From: JBCBUE01 sp039818285
GTDB lineage: Bacteria > Planctomycetota > Phycisphaerae > Phycisphaerales > Phycisphaeraceae
Assembly (NCBI GenBank): GCA_039818285.1
Contig: JBCBUE010000005.1
Location: 25,357-89,356, forward strand
Direction: 5' to 3'
Length of the DNA: 64,000 nucleotides
Part shown: positions 51,372 to 60,979 of the stretch, in pieces
Position numbering within the stretch: position 1 is the stretch's first letter
How the letters are laid out: each line of letters begins with the position of its first letter
Translations under genes and position numbers: made by a program
The notes under the pieces: generated by a model
Database searches by the model: none
Seen by the model: only the letters and a program-made list of their open reading frames with translations
Told to the model about the DNA's origin: nothing

Positions 51372-53723
51372 TCAGGCCGGCGTGACGAGGCGGGCGTTGA
51401 TGTCGGTCGCCCGTTGACTGTCGGGGGTTGCCTTGAAGATCGCCTGGCACAGGCCGTGATAGGCGCGTCGCGTGCGGACGCCGCGGTCGGGCTCGTGGCT
51501 GATGGGGTTGCCGTTGCCGACGCCCAGCAGTTCCAGGCCGGCGGGGACGTCGAACTCGACCGTGTCGTGCGACTCGGGGCAGACCACTCCCTCGGCGTCG
51601 ACGACCCGTGCGTGCGCGATCACGATCTCGCCCTCCCATTCGGTCGTGACCTCGACACCGGCCGGCGCTGCGGCCGTCCACACGGTGTATCGATCGACCT
51701 CGTTGCCTCGGTCGTCGTACCCGATGGCTTCGAGCACGCCCGGCTCGTAAGGCACCTGCCAGTCGATCCGGTCGAGCGCGGGCATGGGTTGGCGACCGAG
51801 CGAGGCGCCGTTGAGCCGGAGCTCGACCTCGGCGGCGTTGGCGTAGCAGCGGACGCGGATCGGCTGGCCTTCCTGCCCGGCCCAGTTCCAGTGCGGCAGC
51901 AGGAAGACGTGCGGCGTGTCGGGCCGCCACCAGGCGCGGAGGTAGTGCGAGACCTCCTTGGGGTAGCCGCAGAGGTCGAGCAGGCCGTAGCGGGTGATGA
52001 CCGCCGGCCAGTCGTAGGGGGAGGTCTCGCCGCGGTAGTCGAACCCGGTCCAGACGAAGGTGCCGGCCATGAACGGCCGGGACGCGCAGTCGCGCCACAT
52101 CTCCTCGATCGTGTAGCCCCAGGGCGTCGCCCAGTTGCCGTCGGCCGAGACGAACCGGCGGTCGTCCATCCAGCCGTCGTTGGCCCACCGCGGCGCGAGC
52201 GCGCAGCCGTCCAAGGCGTAGAGCCCGCGCGTCGAGGCGCCGCCCCAGGTCTCGCTGCCGAGCATCGGCCAGTCGGGGTGCTTGCGGTGGAAGTCGTCGT
52301 AGTTGGCGCTGCGCTGCTGGCTGCGGTAGTTCGTGCCGAAGACGTCGACCATCAGCCCGGCCTCGCGCTGGTGGTCGCAGATGTTGATCCAGTCGCAGTT
52401 GCAGGCGTAGGTCGTGAGGCGTGAGGGATCGAGCCGCTTCACGACCTCGTGCAGCCGACGAAGGATCGCGAAGCCGATGGCGTCGTCCTGGATCTGCATC
52501 TCCTCGTTGCCGAGGCTCCAGAGGATGACCGACGGGTGGTGGCGGTCGCGCTTGACGAGCGAGGTGGCTTCTTCGAGGTGTTCGGGCGAGATGCCGGGGA
52601 CGCGGAGCTCGTCCATGACGAGCATGCCGAGGCGGTCGCAGGCGTCGAGCAGGGCGGGGTCGGGCGGGTTGTGACTGGTGCGGATGGCGTTGCAGCCGAT
52701 CGCCTTGAGCTGTCGGATGCGCCAGGCCTGGAGGTCCGGCGGGACGGCCACGCCGACGCATCCGTGGTCCTGGTGGCAGCAAGTGCCCTTGAGCTTCATC
52801 GCCTCGCCGTTGAGGAAGAACCCCTGGGCGGGGTCGAAGCGGAAGTAGCGATAGCCGAACGGCTGATCGATCCGATCGACCGGTTGGCCGTTCACCGAAA
52901 TCGTGCACGCGAGCGTGTGCAGGGTCGGCTGGTCGACGCTCCACAGCCGGGGGTTGTCGATCGAGAGCGTGCGGACAATGCTTGCCCTGTCGATGGCCGC
53001 GACGGGCGTGTCGAACATATCGCCGACGAGCGGTTCGCCGGTCGGGCCGAGCACCTCGAGTCGGACCGTGGCGTCGACATCGCGATAGCCGGCATTGACG
53101 ACGTCGACCTGCACGCGCGTTTCGCCGGGCGCCGACGCGTCGCCGGTGGTGACGGCCAGGCCCCATTGCGGGACGTGCACGGCGTCGGTCGTGACGAGGC
53201 GCACGCCGCGGTAGATGCCGCCGCCCTCGTAGCTCCACAGCTCGTTCTCTCGCGCATCGACCTCCACCGCGATCGCGTTCTCGCCGCCGAACCGGCAGAC
53301 CTCGGTGATGTCCAGACCGAACGACGTGTACCCGCTGAGGTGTCGGCCGACGAAGTGGCCGTTGCAGAAGACCTGGCAGTTGCGATACACGCCGTCGAAC
53401 TCGACGCGGAGGCGCTTGCCCTGGTCCGACTCGGGCAGGTCGAAGGCCTTGACGTACCACGCCCGGTCGCCGGCCAGCGAGCCGTTGCCCAGCGGGGCGT
53501 CGGGAGTGAACTCGCCCTCGATGACGAAGTCGTGCGGCAGGTCGACGAGCCGCCATCCCTCGACGAACGGATTGCCGGCTCGCGAGATGCTGTGGTTGCC
53601 CGCCTTCTGCCAGACGCGGGTCTCGTCGGCGATCAGGTTGTGATTGTTCCAACGCAAGGCGTCGACGGGCGCCACGCCGCGATGGAATCGCCACTGTCGG
53701 TCGAACGGGTGGGTCTCTCTCAT
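51372..53723 (-). CDS. GH2 beta-galactosidase family enzyme, cytoplasmic
   Basis: 783 residues, no signal peptide. The N-terminal sugar-binding sandwich (WRLVDLPHDF, FDGVYRNCQVFCNGHFVG) and immunoglobulin-like domain precede the barrel. The acid/base is Glu407 in WSLGNEEM and the nucleophile Glu491 in GSETWGG; TSHNPPDPALLDACDRLGM is the usual GH2 sequence. A C-terminal Ig-like domain follows. It probably removes D-galactose from the ends of galactan oligosaccharides. It lies between sulfatase 53802 and GH29 49959 in one run. Confidence 0.9.
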   Translation of the reverse strand: MRETHPFDRQWRFHRGVAPVDALRWNNHNLIADETRVWQKAGNHSISRAGNPFVEGWRLVDLPHDFVIEGEFTPDAPLGNGSLAGDRAWYVKAFDLPESDQGKRLRVEFDGVYRNCQVFCNGHFVGRHLSGYTSFGLDITEVCRFGGENAIAVEVDARENELWSYEGGGIYRGVRLVTTDAVHVPQWGLAVTTGDASAPGETRVQVDVVNAGYRDVDATVRLEVLGPTGEPLVGDMFDTPVAAIDRASIVRTLSIDNPRLWSVDQPTLHTLACTISVNGQPVDRIDQPFGYRYFRFDPAQGFFLNGEAMKLKGTCCHQDHGCVGVAVPPDLQAWRIRQLKAIGCNAIRTSHNPPDPALLDACDRLGMLVMDELRVPGISPEHLEEATSLVKRDRHHPSVILWSLGNEEMQIQDDAIGFAILRRLHEVVKRLDPSRLTTYACNCDWINICDHQREAGLMVDVFGTNYRSQQRSANYDDFHRKHPDWPMLGSETWGGASTRGLYALDGCALAPRWANDGWMDDRRFVSADGNWATPWGYTIEEMWRDCASRPFMAGTFVWTGFDYRGETSPYDWPAVITRYGLLDLCGYPKEVSHYLRAWWRPDTPHVFLLPHWNWAGQEGQPIRVRCYANAAEVELRLNGASLGRQPMPALDRIDWQVPYEPGVLEAIGYDDRGNEVDRYTVWTAAAPAGVEVTTEWEGEIVIAHARVVDAEGVVCPESHDTVEFDVPAGLELLGVGNGNPISHEPDRGVRTRRAYHGLCQAIFKATPDSQRATDINARLVTPA

Positions 53724-53801
53724 CGGTCGATGCTCACCACGGACAGATTGGCGGCGGCGCTTCGGCCGATCGCTTCGTGGTCGGGGCGTGAGGCCGGGAG
53801 G

Positions 53802-55697
53802 TCACCGGGAGCCCGCGGCGCCTCGCTCTGCCTTCCGTACGGACGGGACGCTGAGCTTCTTGTCGTCGCCGCCGTGGAGCGGGGCGATCCCCTCGAGCCG
53901 GAAGACCTCGCCGGTCAGCCCCTTGCGCCAGTCGACCTCGAGCCGACCGTCGCGGATGACGATGTCCTCGAGCTTGTTGCGCATCGCGGCGACGACCTCG
54001 GCGTAGGCGGGGTCGAAGGCGACGTTGTTGACCTCGCCGGGGTCGGCCTGGAGGTCAAACAGCATCGGCTCGATGGCGTCGAGGGGCTTGTCGAGCGGCC
54101 AGGCCATGTCGTCGCCGGCCTGGCGGGTGGGGTTGACCTTCATCGTGAACAGGTAGTCCTTGGTGCGGATCGTCGCGCGGGGGCCGGTGACCCACCAGCC
54201 CTCGTTGAGGACGTAGTCGCGTGGCTCGGCTTCGCCCGAGACGACCTTCGCGAGGTCGTAGCCGTCGAGGTGGTCGAACTCGGGGGCGTCGACATCGAGC
54301 CCGGCGGCGGCGTAGAACGTCGGCGCCATGTCGATGAACTCGGTGAAGTCGTGCACGACCTTGCCCGCTGGGAAGGCCTGTTTGTCGGAAGAGACGACGG
54401 CCATCGGGTTGTGCGTGTCGAGCGCGTAGGGGCCGAACTTAGCGATCATGCCGTGCTCGTTGAGCCGCCAGCCGTGGTCGCCGCAGACGTAGACGACCAT
54501 CCACGGCCGGCCCTGGGCCTCGCTGTACTCGACGAAGGCGTCGAACGCCTGGCCGACCAGCTCGTCGCCGTAGGCGCAGAAGGCGTAGTAGTCGCGGATC
54601 ATGCTGAGCTGCTGCTCGGGCGTGAAATGATCGCTGCGCTTCTGCTTGTAGAGCGCCTTGATCTGCGGCGGGAAGGCGTCGACCTCGCCCGGCGCGGGCT
54701 GGGGGATCGTGTAGTCGTACGTCTGGAATCGATCGCGGTACGACTTGGGCGGCAGCACGGGGGTGTGGGGAAAGTCGAAGCCGAGATTAAAGAAGATCGG
54801 CTGGTCTGAGCGAGGTCCCTGGACCGCCTGGCCCCAGGGCGTCTCGTACGGGCGGTCGGGGTTCGCGAGGTAGTCCTGCAACGCCTTGACGTAGTAGCCG
54901 TCGCGCGTGTGGCCGGCCGAGCGGCTGCTGACGCCGCCGATGAACATGCCGGGTCCTTTGGTCGGCGTGGCGTGGGGGAAGAGGTCGAGCCGTTCGGACA
55001 TCTCGTCGTAGCGTTGCTTGTCCTCGGGGGCCCACTCGGTGCGGGTGGGCTCGAGATAGGTGACGCTCTCGCCGTTGTCGAAGAAGAAGTGCGCTTCGTG
55101 GCCGGAGACGCCGTTGATCGAGCTGTCCCAGATGGGCTTTTTGACCCAGTCGGTGTAGCCCTTGAGGCCCATCTCGCGCGACGGGCCGAGGTGGACGTGG
55201 TAGCGGTTCTGGTCCCAGTGCCAGCCGTTGCTGTCGCGGCCGATGGTGCGCTCGCCGAGCTTGCCGGCAAGGGCGGTCTGGTAGCCCTTGGCGCCGAGGA
55301 CGTCCTGGACGGTGGGGCGATAGATCTCGGGGTTGTTGTTGTGGTGCAGCTCGAAGCCGTAGACCCCGCGTCGGTGGGGGTATCGGCCCGAGTGCATCGC
55401 CGCGCGGCTGGGGGCGCAGGCGGAGCTCTGCGTGTGTGTATTGATGAAGGTGGTGCCCTGGGCGACGAGGCGGTCGACGTTGGGCGACTCGACCGGGCCG
55501 AGCGCGCTGTCGGGTTGGCCGGTGAGGATCCGGTTGAAGGCCTCGATCGAGTCGAGCCGCTGGTCGTCGGTGATGATCCAGAGGATGTTGGGCTGATCGG
55601 CTGTATCGGCGGCGTGCGCGAAGCCCAAGGCCAGCGTGCAGGCGGCGAAGAGCAGGGCGAGGTGAAGCGGCCGACGGCGGGAGGGGCGAGCGGTCAC
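53802..55697 (-). CDS. Sulfatase, Cys type, secreted
   Basis: 631 residues with a signal peptide (to about 29, FAHAAD). QPNILWIITDDQRLDS starts the catalytic domain. Cys94 in SSACAPSRAAMHSGR is the formylglycine precursor. The later motifs are GKLGERTIG, where most S1 sulfatases have GKWHxG, and VCGDHGWRLNEHG. It is longer than usual because of an insert around residues 130-290. It overlaps the next sulfatase by four bases. Confidence 0.9.
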   Translation of the reverse strand: MTARPSRRRPLHLALLFAACTLALGFAHAADTADQPNILWIITDDQRLDSIEAFNRILTGQPDSALGPVESPNVDRLVAQGTTFINTHTQSSACAPSRAAMHSGRYPHRRGVYGFELHHNNNPEIYRPTVQDVLGAKGYQTALAGKLGERTIGRDSNGWHWDQNRYHVHLGPSREMGLKGYTDWVKKPIWDSSINGVSGHEAHFFFDNGESVTYLEPTRTEWAPEDKQRYDEMSERLDLFPHATPTKGPGMFIGGVSSRSAGHTRDGYYVKALQDYLANPDRPYETPWGQAVQGPRSDQPIFFNLGFDFPHTPVLPPKSYRDRFQTYDYTIPQPAPGEVDAFPPQIKALYKQKRSDHFTPEQQLSMIRDYYAFCAYGDELVGQAFDAFVEYSEAQGRPWMVVYVCGDHGWRLNEHGMIAKFGPYALDTHNPMAVVSSDKQAFPAGKVVHDFTEFIDMAPTFYAAAGLDVDAPEFDHLDGYDLAKVVSGEAEPRDYVLNEGWWVTGPRATIRTKDYLFTMKVNPTRQAGDDMAWPLDKPLDAIEPMLFDLQADPGEVNNVAFDPAYAEVVAAMRNKLEDIVIRDGRLEVDWRKGLTGEVFRLEGIAPLHGGDDKKLSVPSVRKAERGAAGSR

Positions 55698-57250
55698 GTG
55701 GATTCTCCGGGGTTGACGGTCGGTGCGCCCGATTCGCGCAGCTCGAGGTAGCGCTCCAGCATTCCCTGGATGCGCTCCTGATGGGCGGGGTCGTCGATCA
55801 GGTTGGCTTCGGCCGGCTCAAGCGGGGTCTCGTCGAGGTTGAAGAGGTCACGCGGCTCGAACTTGGTGAGCGGGTGGTCGCTCTGGATGATGAGCTTCCA
55901 CGGTCCTTCGCGGTAGATGAGTTCGTGGTTGGCGCCGGCCTGCAGGACGAGGATCTCGCGCGGCGTGAAGGACGGGTCGCCGTGCAGCACGGGCGAGAGG
56001 TCGAGCGAGTCCGGCCGATCCTCCGCGGGCAGCGGCCGCTCAGCCACCGCGGCGAACGTGGCGAGCAGGTCGGTCAGATTGACCATGGTGTCGCTGCTCG
56101 AGCCGGGCTCGATGGCGTCGGGCCAGACGGCGATCAAGGGGACCCGGTGGCCGCCTTCGTACGGTTGGTTCTTGTAGCCGCGCCACCCGGACGACGCGTC
56201 GTGGCCATGCTGCTTGGCCTGGTGATTGATCAGCCCGCCGTTGTCGGAGCTGAAGACGATGAGCGTGTTGTCGTAGACGCCCGCTTCCTTCAAGGCCTGA
56301 ACAATCATGCCGACCTCCTGGTCCAGCACGCGCACCATGTCGGTGTGCGGCGTCGGGGTCGTGGAGGCGATCGACTTGCCGTCCATCGTGTCGGGGGGCA
56401 GGTGCGGTTTGTGGACTTCGGGCGACCAATAGCACAGGAAGAATGGCCCGTCGTCGGCGTGGTCGTGGATGAACGTCGCCGCGCGTTTGCCCAGCAGTTC
56501 GCCGACGGTGCGCGTGTCCCAGTGCGAGTCGCCCGGCCCGGGGCCCTTGCTCGACAGGACGCGAGGGTCGGCAACCGTCTGCTCGGTCAGCCTCACCAGC
56601 TCGGAGTCCTCGGTGAGCGGCAGCCAGTCTCGGCCTTCGTAGGTCGTGTAGAGCGGGCCCTGGATGCCGCAAGGCATCGCCAGCGATTCATCGAAGCCGA
56701 GGTCCAGCGGGCCGCCGCCGACCCAGCGTGTCAGGTCGACCTGGGCGAGGATGTCGGCGTTGCGATCGACGCCGCGGTAGACCCCGCTGCCGTCGAGCTT
56801 CGCGAAGTCGCCGCCGAGGTGCCACTTGCCGATGAACCCGGTGCGGTAGCCTGCGTCCTGCATGACGCGCCCGAGTGTGACGTCGCCCGGCCTGAAGCCG
56901 CCGTCGCGGAAGGACTGCCAGATGCCCCAGGGCGCGTGGCTGCGGTAGTTGAGCTTGCCGGTCATCACGGCCCATCGCGTCGGCGAGCACAACGCCGTAG
57001 GCGAGTGAGCGTCGGTGAAGACCATGCCGTCCTTGACAAGGCCATCGAGGTGGGGCGTGGGGACCGGCGAGTTGAAGTCGATGGGCGTCGGATACGCCGC
57101 GATGTCCCCGACGCCGGCGTCGTCGGCCATGATGAAGACGATGTTGGGGCGTTGACTGCCGCCTGGTTCTGCCGCACTGGCCGATGTGCAGGTCAGCCAC
57201 GCCAGACCAAGGGCGACCGGCGCGAATGGAATGATTAAGTATTTGAGCAT
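55694..57250 (-). CDS. Sulfatase, Cys type, secreted
   Basis: 518 residues from the ATG at 57250, giving the signal peptide MLKYLIIPFAPVALGLAWL. The frame is open to an ATG at 57277, which adds nine residues. Cys88 in LCSPTRWAVMTGK is the formylglycine precursor; RPNIVFIMADDAG, GKWHLGG and FSSDNGGL supply further active-site residues. The first codons overlap an operator-like site. It heads the four-gene run sulfatase-sulfatase-GH2-GH29. Confidence 0.9.
   Translation of the reverse strand: MLKYLIIPFAPVALGLAWLTCTSASAAEPGGSQRPNIVFIMADDAGVGDIAAYPTPIDFNSPVPTPHLDGLVKDGMVFTDAHSPTALCSPTRWAVMTGKLNYRSHAPWGIWQSFRDGGFRPGDVTLGRVMQDAGYRTGFIGKWHLGGDFAKLDGSGVYRGVDRNADILAQVDLTRWVGGGPLDLGFDESLAMPCGIQGPLYTTYEGRDWLPLTEDSELVRLTEQTVADPRVLSSKGPGPGDSHWDTRTVGELLGKRAATFIHDHADDGPFFLCYWSPEVHKPHLPPDTMDGKSIASTTPTPHTDMVRVLDQEVGMIVQALKEAGVYDNTLIVFSSDNGGLINHQAKQHGHDASSGWRGYKNQPYEGGHRVPLIAVWPDAIEPGSSSDTMVNLTDLLATFAAVAERPLPAEDRPDSLDLSPVLHGDPSFTPREILVLQAGANHELIYREGPWKLIIQSDHPLTKFEPRDLFNLDETPLEPAEANLIDDPAHQERIQGMLERYLELRESGAPTVNPGEST
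57232..57249. promoter_or_regulatory. Operator-like site inside the first codons of a sulfatase gene
   Basis: TGATTAAGTATTTGAGCA matches the 49780 element at 16 of 18 positions. It covers the second base of the start codon and the next five codons of the sulfatase (MLKYLI), about 70 bases downstream of the nearest promoter-like sequence. Confidence 0.5.
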
Positions 57251-57315
57251 TGAGATTCTCGGCGATTTAAGACACAATGAAGCTTAGCGATCTTGCCGCC
57301 CGCGACCCAGAGTGT

Positions 57316-57345
57316 ATCATAATGTCAACAATGTACAGAATGCAA
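57316..57345 (-). promoter_or_regulatory. Possible promoter of the sulfatase-GH2-GH29 run
   Basis: Minus strand: -35 TTGCAT (57345-57340), 18-base spacer and -10 TATGAT (57321-57316), about 65 bases before the sulfatase ATG. This is the most AT-rich part of the 250-base divergent gap before the GH16 gene. Confidence 0.4.
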
Positions 57346-57500
57346 TTTTGATCTCCCTTGCCGCGTCGCGCATCAGAGCGGCCGGTGGGGACGCTCTCGG
57401 CGGAGCTGTTTGGACCTCCGCCGGGCCCCGCTTGGCTCTGATTGGTGTCCGACTCGGGCTCTTGCGTCCTGCTTCTCGCTTCTAAGTCAACGGGTGAACC

Positions 57501-59120
57501 ATGAGAACGACAGCACCCGCCGCCCTTCGCACGGTGGCGACCTGCGTGATAACGGGAGGGTTGGCGATGTCGACCTGGGCGTCGGAGAGCGGCCCGCCGC
57601 TCGACGGCCTGGCGGTTTGGCTCGACGCGACGCACACGGCTTCAGTTGAAACCGATGGGCATCGGGTGCTGTCGTGGTCGGACCGCCGAGGCGTCGGTCG
57701 CGCCGACCTCGGGGCCGGTGCCCAGCCGGCGCGTCTTGTCCGCGGCGCGATCAACGGGCGAGATGCCGTTCGGTTGAGCGGGGACTCGTTCTTTCAGTGG
57801 CCTCGACTCGCCGACGCTCGCGGCCCGGTCGCCGCGTTCGTCGTTTTTCAGCGAGCGCCCGAGCAGGCCGGCGACGTCAGGTGGCAGCGGCTCGTCTCGA
57901 GCTGGGACGGCTCGTCCAAGAACGACACCCAGCCCCCGAGCTTTTTCATCGACACCGGCAAGAGCGGCGAAGCGGTCGAGCCGAGCATTCGGTCGGCCAT
58001 GGTGAGCAACGCCGAGCGTGGCCGTGTGTCGATCGGCAAGAACGATCGCGACGGGGCCAAGGAGTACCTCGAAGGCGACATCGGCGAGGTCCTGATCTAC
58101 AACACGCCGTTCCTGGTCTTCGAGCAGGTCGAGGCCGTCCGTGCGTATCTGCGTGAGAAGTGGGACATCTCCGAGTTTGGCAACGGCGACTGGACGCTGG
58201 TTGGCCCGCTGCCGACGCAGCCGACCCGCACGTCCGACCTGCTCCCGCTGTCGGACCAGGCGAACGCCGGCAACTGGCGGCCGTTCGACGCGCTCTGGGA
58301 CGAGTTCGACGGCGGCCGGCTCGACGATCACAAGTGGTGGGACCACAACCCGCACTGGTACGGTCGGGCCCCGGCGCGATTCCTTCCGCGCAACGTCGCG
58401 GTGACCGACGGCCGGCTGCACCTCACCATGCGGTACGAGCCCGACCTCAAGCCGGTGCAGTACTACCCCAACGGCCAGACGTACGAGACGTTTTCGTCGG
58501 CTTCCGTGGTCTCCAAGGTGTTCTGCCGCAACGGGTATTACGAGATCCGCGCCCGCGCGATGGACTCGGCCGGGTCGAGCGCTTGGTGGTTCGCGTCGAA
58601 GGTCGAGGACGCCGACGGCGGCGTGTGGCGGACCGAGATCGATGTCTTCGAGCTCGGCGGCAAGGCCATCGGGCACGAGACGAACTACAACATGAACGCC
58701 CACGTCTTCGAGACGCCGACGGACGGCAAGAGGCACACCTCCCACGGCGGCAAGTGGCGCTCGCCGTATCGCTGGGCTGACGACTTCCATGTCTTCGGCT
58801 TGATGTGGGGCCCGGAAACGATCGAGTACTACGTCGACGGCGTGCTGGTGCGGCGGATGCCCAACACGGGCTGGCACGCGCCGATGCGGATGCTGTTCGA
58901 CTCGGAGACCATGGGCAACTGGCTGGGCATGCCGGAGATCGGCAACCTCCCCTCGACGTTCTCGGTGGACTATGTGCGGGCCTGGGTCAACGACACGACC
59001 GCGCAGGACTTCGCCGGCGAGTACCCCGAGGCCGGGCGGGGCTATAGAAGCCCGACGAAGATCACCAGCTACCTGCGCGCGTTCGAGCGTGGGCAGCCCA
59101 TCAAACCCGAGCTCCCCTGA
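57501..59120 (+). CDS. GH16 endo-beta-galactanase (agarase/porphyranase/carrageenase-like) with N-terminal LamG-type domain
   Basis: 539 residues with a signal peptide (to about residue 28). Residues 35-225 resemble a concanavalin/LamG-like module (LDGLAVWLDATHTASVE, GDIGEVLIYNTPF). The GH16 domain runs from about 255 to 510 and contains the catalytic EIDVFE, giving Glu379 as nucleophile, Asp381 and Glu384 as acid/base. VFGLMWGPETIEYYVDGV is the usual later strand pair. It would cut sulfated galactan internally outside the cell. It is divergent from the sulfatase at 55694. Confidence 0.87.
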   Translation: MRTTAPAALRTVATCVITGGLAMSTWASESGPPLDGLAVWLDATHTASVETDGHRVLSWSDRRGVGRADLGAGAQPARLVRGAINGRDAVRLSGDSFFQWPRLADARGPVAAFVVFQRAPEQAGDVRWQRLVSSWDGSSKNDTQPPSFFIDTGKSGEAVEPSIRSAMVSNAERGRVSIGKNDRDGAKEYLEGDIGEVLIYNTPFLVFEQVEAVRAYLREKWDISEFGNGDWTLVGPLPTQPTRTSDLLPLSDQANAGNWRPFDALWDEFDGGRLDDHKWWDHNPHWYGRAPARFLPRNVAVTDGRLHLTMRYEPDLKPVQYYPNGQTYETFSSASVVSKVFCRNGYYEIRARAMDSAGSSAWWFASKVEDADGGVWRTEIDVFELGGKAIGHETNYNMNAHVFETPTDGKRHTSHGGKWRSPYRWADDFHVFGLMWGPETIEYYVDGVLVRRMPNTGWHAPMRMLFDSETMGNWLGMPEIGNLPSTFSVDYVRAWVNDTTAQDFAGEYPEAGRGYRSPTKITSYLRAFERGQPIKPELP

Positions 59121-59138
59121 CGTAGTCGCGAACAAGCG

Positions 59139-60958
59139 ATGACCACACCCGCAACGCCATCGGGGCAGGGGTCGTGCCCGAATGTCGTGCTCATCGTGAC
59201 CGACGATCAGGGATACGGCGACTTCGGCTGCACGGGCAACCCCTGGCTGAAGACCCCGTCGCTCGACGCCCTGCACGACGAGGCGGTTCGGCTCCGGCGG
59301 TTTCACGTCGATCCGATGTGCGCACCCAGCCGGGCGGCGTTGATTACGGGCTGTTACTCGGCCCGAGCCGGTGTCTGGAGCACGCTGACGGGGCGCTACT
59401 TCCTCAGTCTCGATAAAGCAACGATGGCGACGGCTTTCCTGGACGCCGGCTACCGCACCGGGATGTTCGGTAAGTGGCACCTGGGCGACGGAACCCGTTA
59501 CCGACCGCACGATCGCGGTTTCGAAGAGGCGCTGTATCACGGCGGCGGCGTCATCGGGGAGATGCCCGACCACTGGGACAACGATTACTTCAACGCGACC
59601 TTCAATCGGAATGGCGTGCCTGAGCCTTTTCTGAATACCTATTGCACGGACGTCTGGTTTCGCGAAGCCGGCGATTTTGTTGAGCGGTGTACACAACAAG
59701 GCGAGTCGTTCTTCTGCTACCTCGCGACGAACGCGCCGCACTGCCCTTACGACGTGGACGAGCGTGATGCGCGGCCGTACATCGAGCAGGGCCTGCCGGA
59801 AGAACGAGCTCGATTCTTCGGGATGATCGCCAACCTCGACGAGAACATCGGCCGTCTTTGCGAGACGCTCGATCGTTGCGGGATCGCGGAGGACACGGTG
59901 TTGATCTACATGGGGGACAACGGCACGGCGTGCGGTGCGCGGGTCGATGCGGCCGGGCATGTCGTTGACGGTTACAACGCCGGCATGCGCGGCAAGAAGT
60001 GCTGGGCGACCGATGGGGGGCATCGCAATCTCTGCCTGGTTCGCTGGCCTGGCGGCGGCTGGCGTGCCGGGCGGGATGTCGGTGAGTTGACGGCTCACTT
60101 CGACCTGTTGCCGACCCTGGCTGGCGCTTGCGGGCTGGCGATCGGTGATGTCGACGGCCTGGACCTTGGTCCCGTGCTTCGTGGCGGGCACGATCCGGCG
60201 TTGGGTTCACGCTCGATCGTCGTTCACAACCAGCAGCGCGACAACCCCGAGAAGTACAAGGACTTCGAGGTGCTGGCCGGCGATTGGCGGCTGGTGCAGA
60301 CCACGGAGTGGGGCCCGGAGCGGCGCGAGCTGACGTCGGTCGCCAACGACCCCGGGCAGCGGACCGACCTCTCGCGTGAGCACCCCGACGTCGTCGACCG
60401 GCTGATGCGTGTCTACGAAGCATGGTGGCGTGGGTTGGACGCCGAGTTTGCGCAGGTCTGGCCTTTCTATCTCGGTGCCGGCGACGAGGTCACGATGACG
60501 GCCCACGCATGGCACGGCACGACCCGGCCGACCGGGATCTACGACCAGAATCATTGCCGTCGTGGCGTGGCGCAGAACGGCCACTGGCTGGTGGAGGTGT
60601 TGGTCGCCGGCCGGTATCGCTTCGAGTTGCGGCGCTGGCCGCGCGAGGTGGGTGCTGGGATCACGTCGGGGCTCCCAGCGCGGACCGGTGTGCCGCACGT
60701 CACCGATCGACCCGAGGGAGTGGCGCTGACGATCGCCAAGCATCCTTGGCAGTTGTCGACGACGCGAGCAATGCTTTGCGGTTTGAAGCGAGCTCGCCGG
60801 TCGACGACGCGATCGAGTGCGTGACGTTTCTCGTTGACCTCCCGACCGGTCTGCATCGGGTGCTGACCCGTCTCGTGGACGAAGACGGAGCCGAGCGTGG
60901 TGCTTATTATGCCTACGTGTCGCTCGCGAACTGTGACGACGCCGGCTTCGCGGCGTGA
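59139..60958 (+). pseudogene. Sulfatase, Cys type, cytoplasmic, with C-terminal frameshift
   Basis: The first frame gives 561 residues ending at 60824. Cys61 in PMCAPSRAALITG is the formylglycine precursor; GMFGKWHLGDG and YMGDNGTACGA are present, and there is no signal peptide. After LTIAK the first frame degenerates (HPWQLSTTRAMLCGLKRARR). The frame one base back continues with sensible sulfatase C-terminus (VVDDASNALRFEASSP, VTFLVDLPTGLHRVL, GAYYAYVSLANC) to a stop at 60958. A one-base loss near 60735-60760 explains this. The catalytic domain is intact, so the truncated protein could still be active. Confidence 0.8.
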
Positions 60959-60979
60959 CTCTGATTGGAGACCGTATTC

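Noticed and set aside
49804..53694. A 1296-codon open frame on the minus strand
   Set aside because: It lies one frame away from the clear GH2 and GH29 genes, is extremely Arg/Pro/Ala-rich and has no recognisable motif; it is a shadow of high-GC codon usage.
52449..54809. A 786-codon plus-strand open frame
   Set aside because: It is antisense to the GH2 gene and a sulfatase, with Val/Glu/Gly-rich composition typical of antisense GC-rich shadows.
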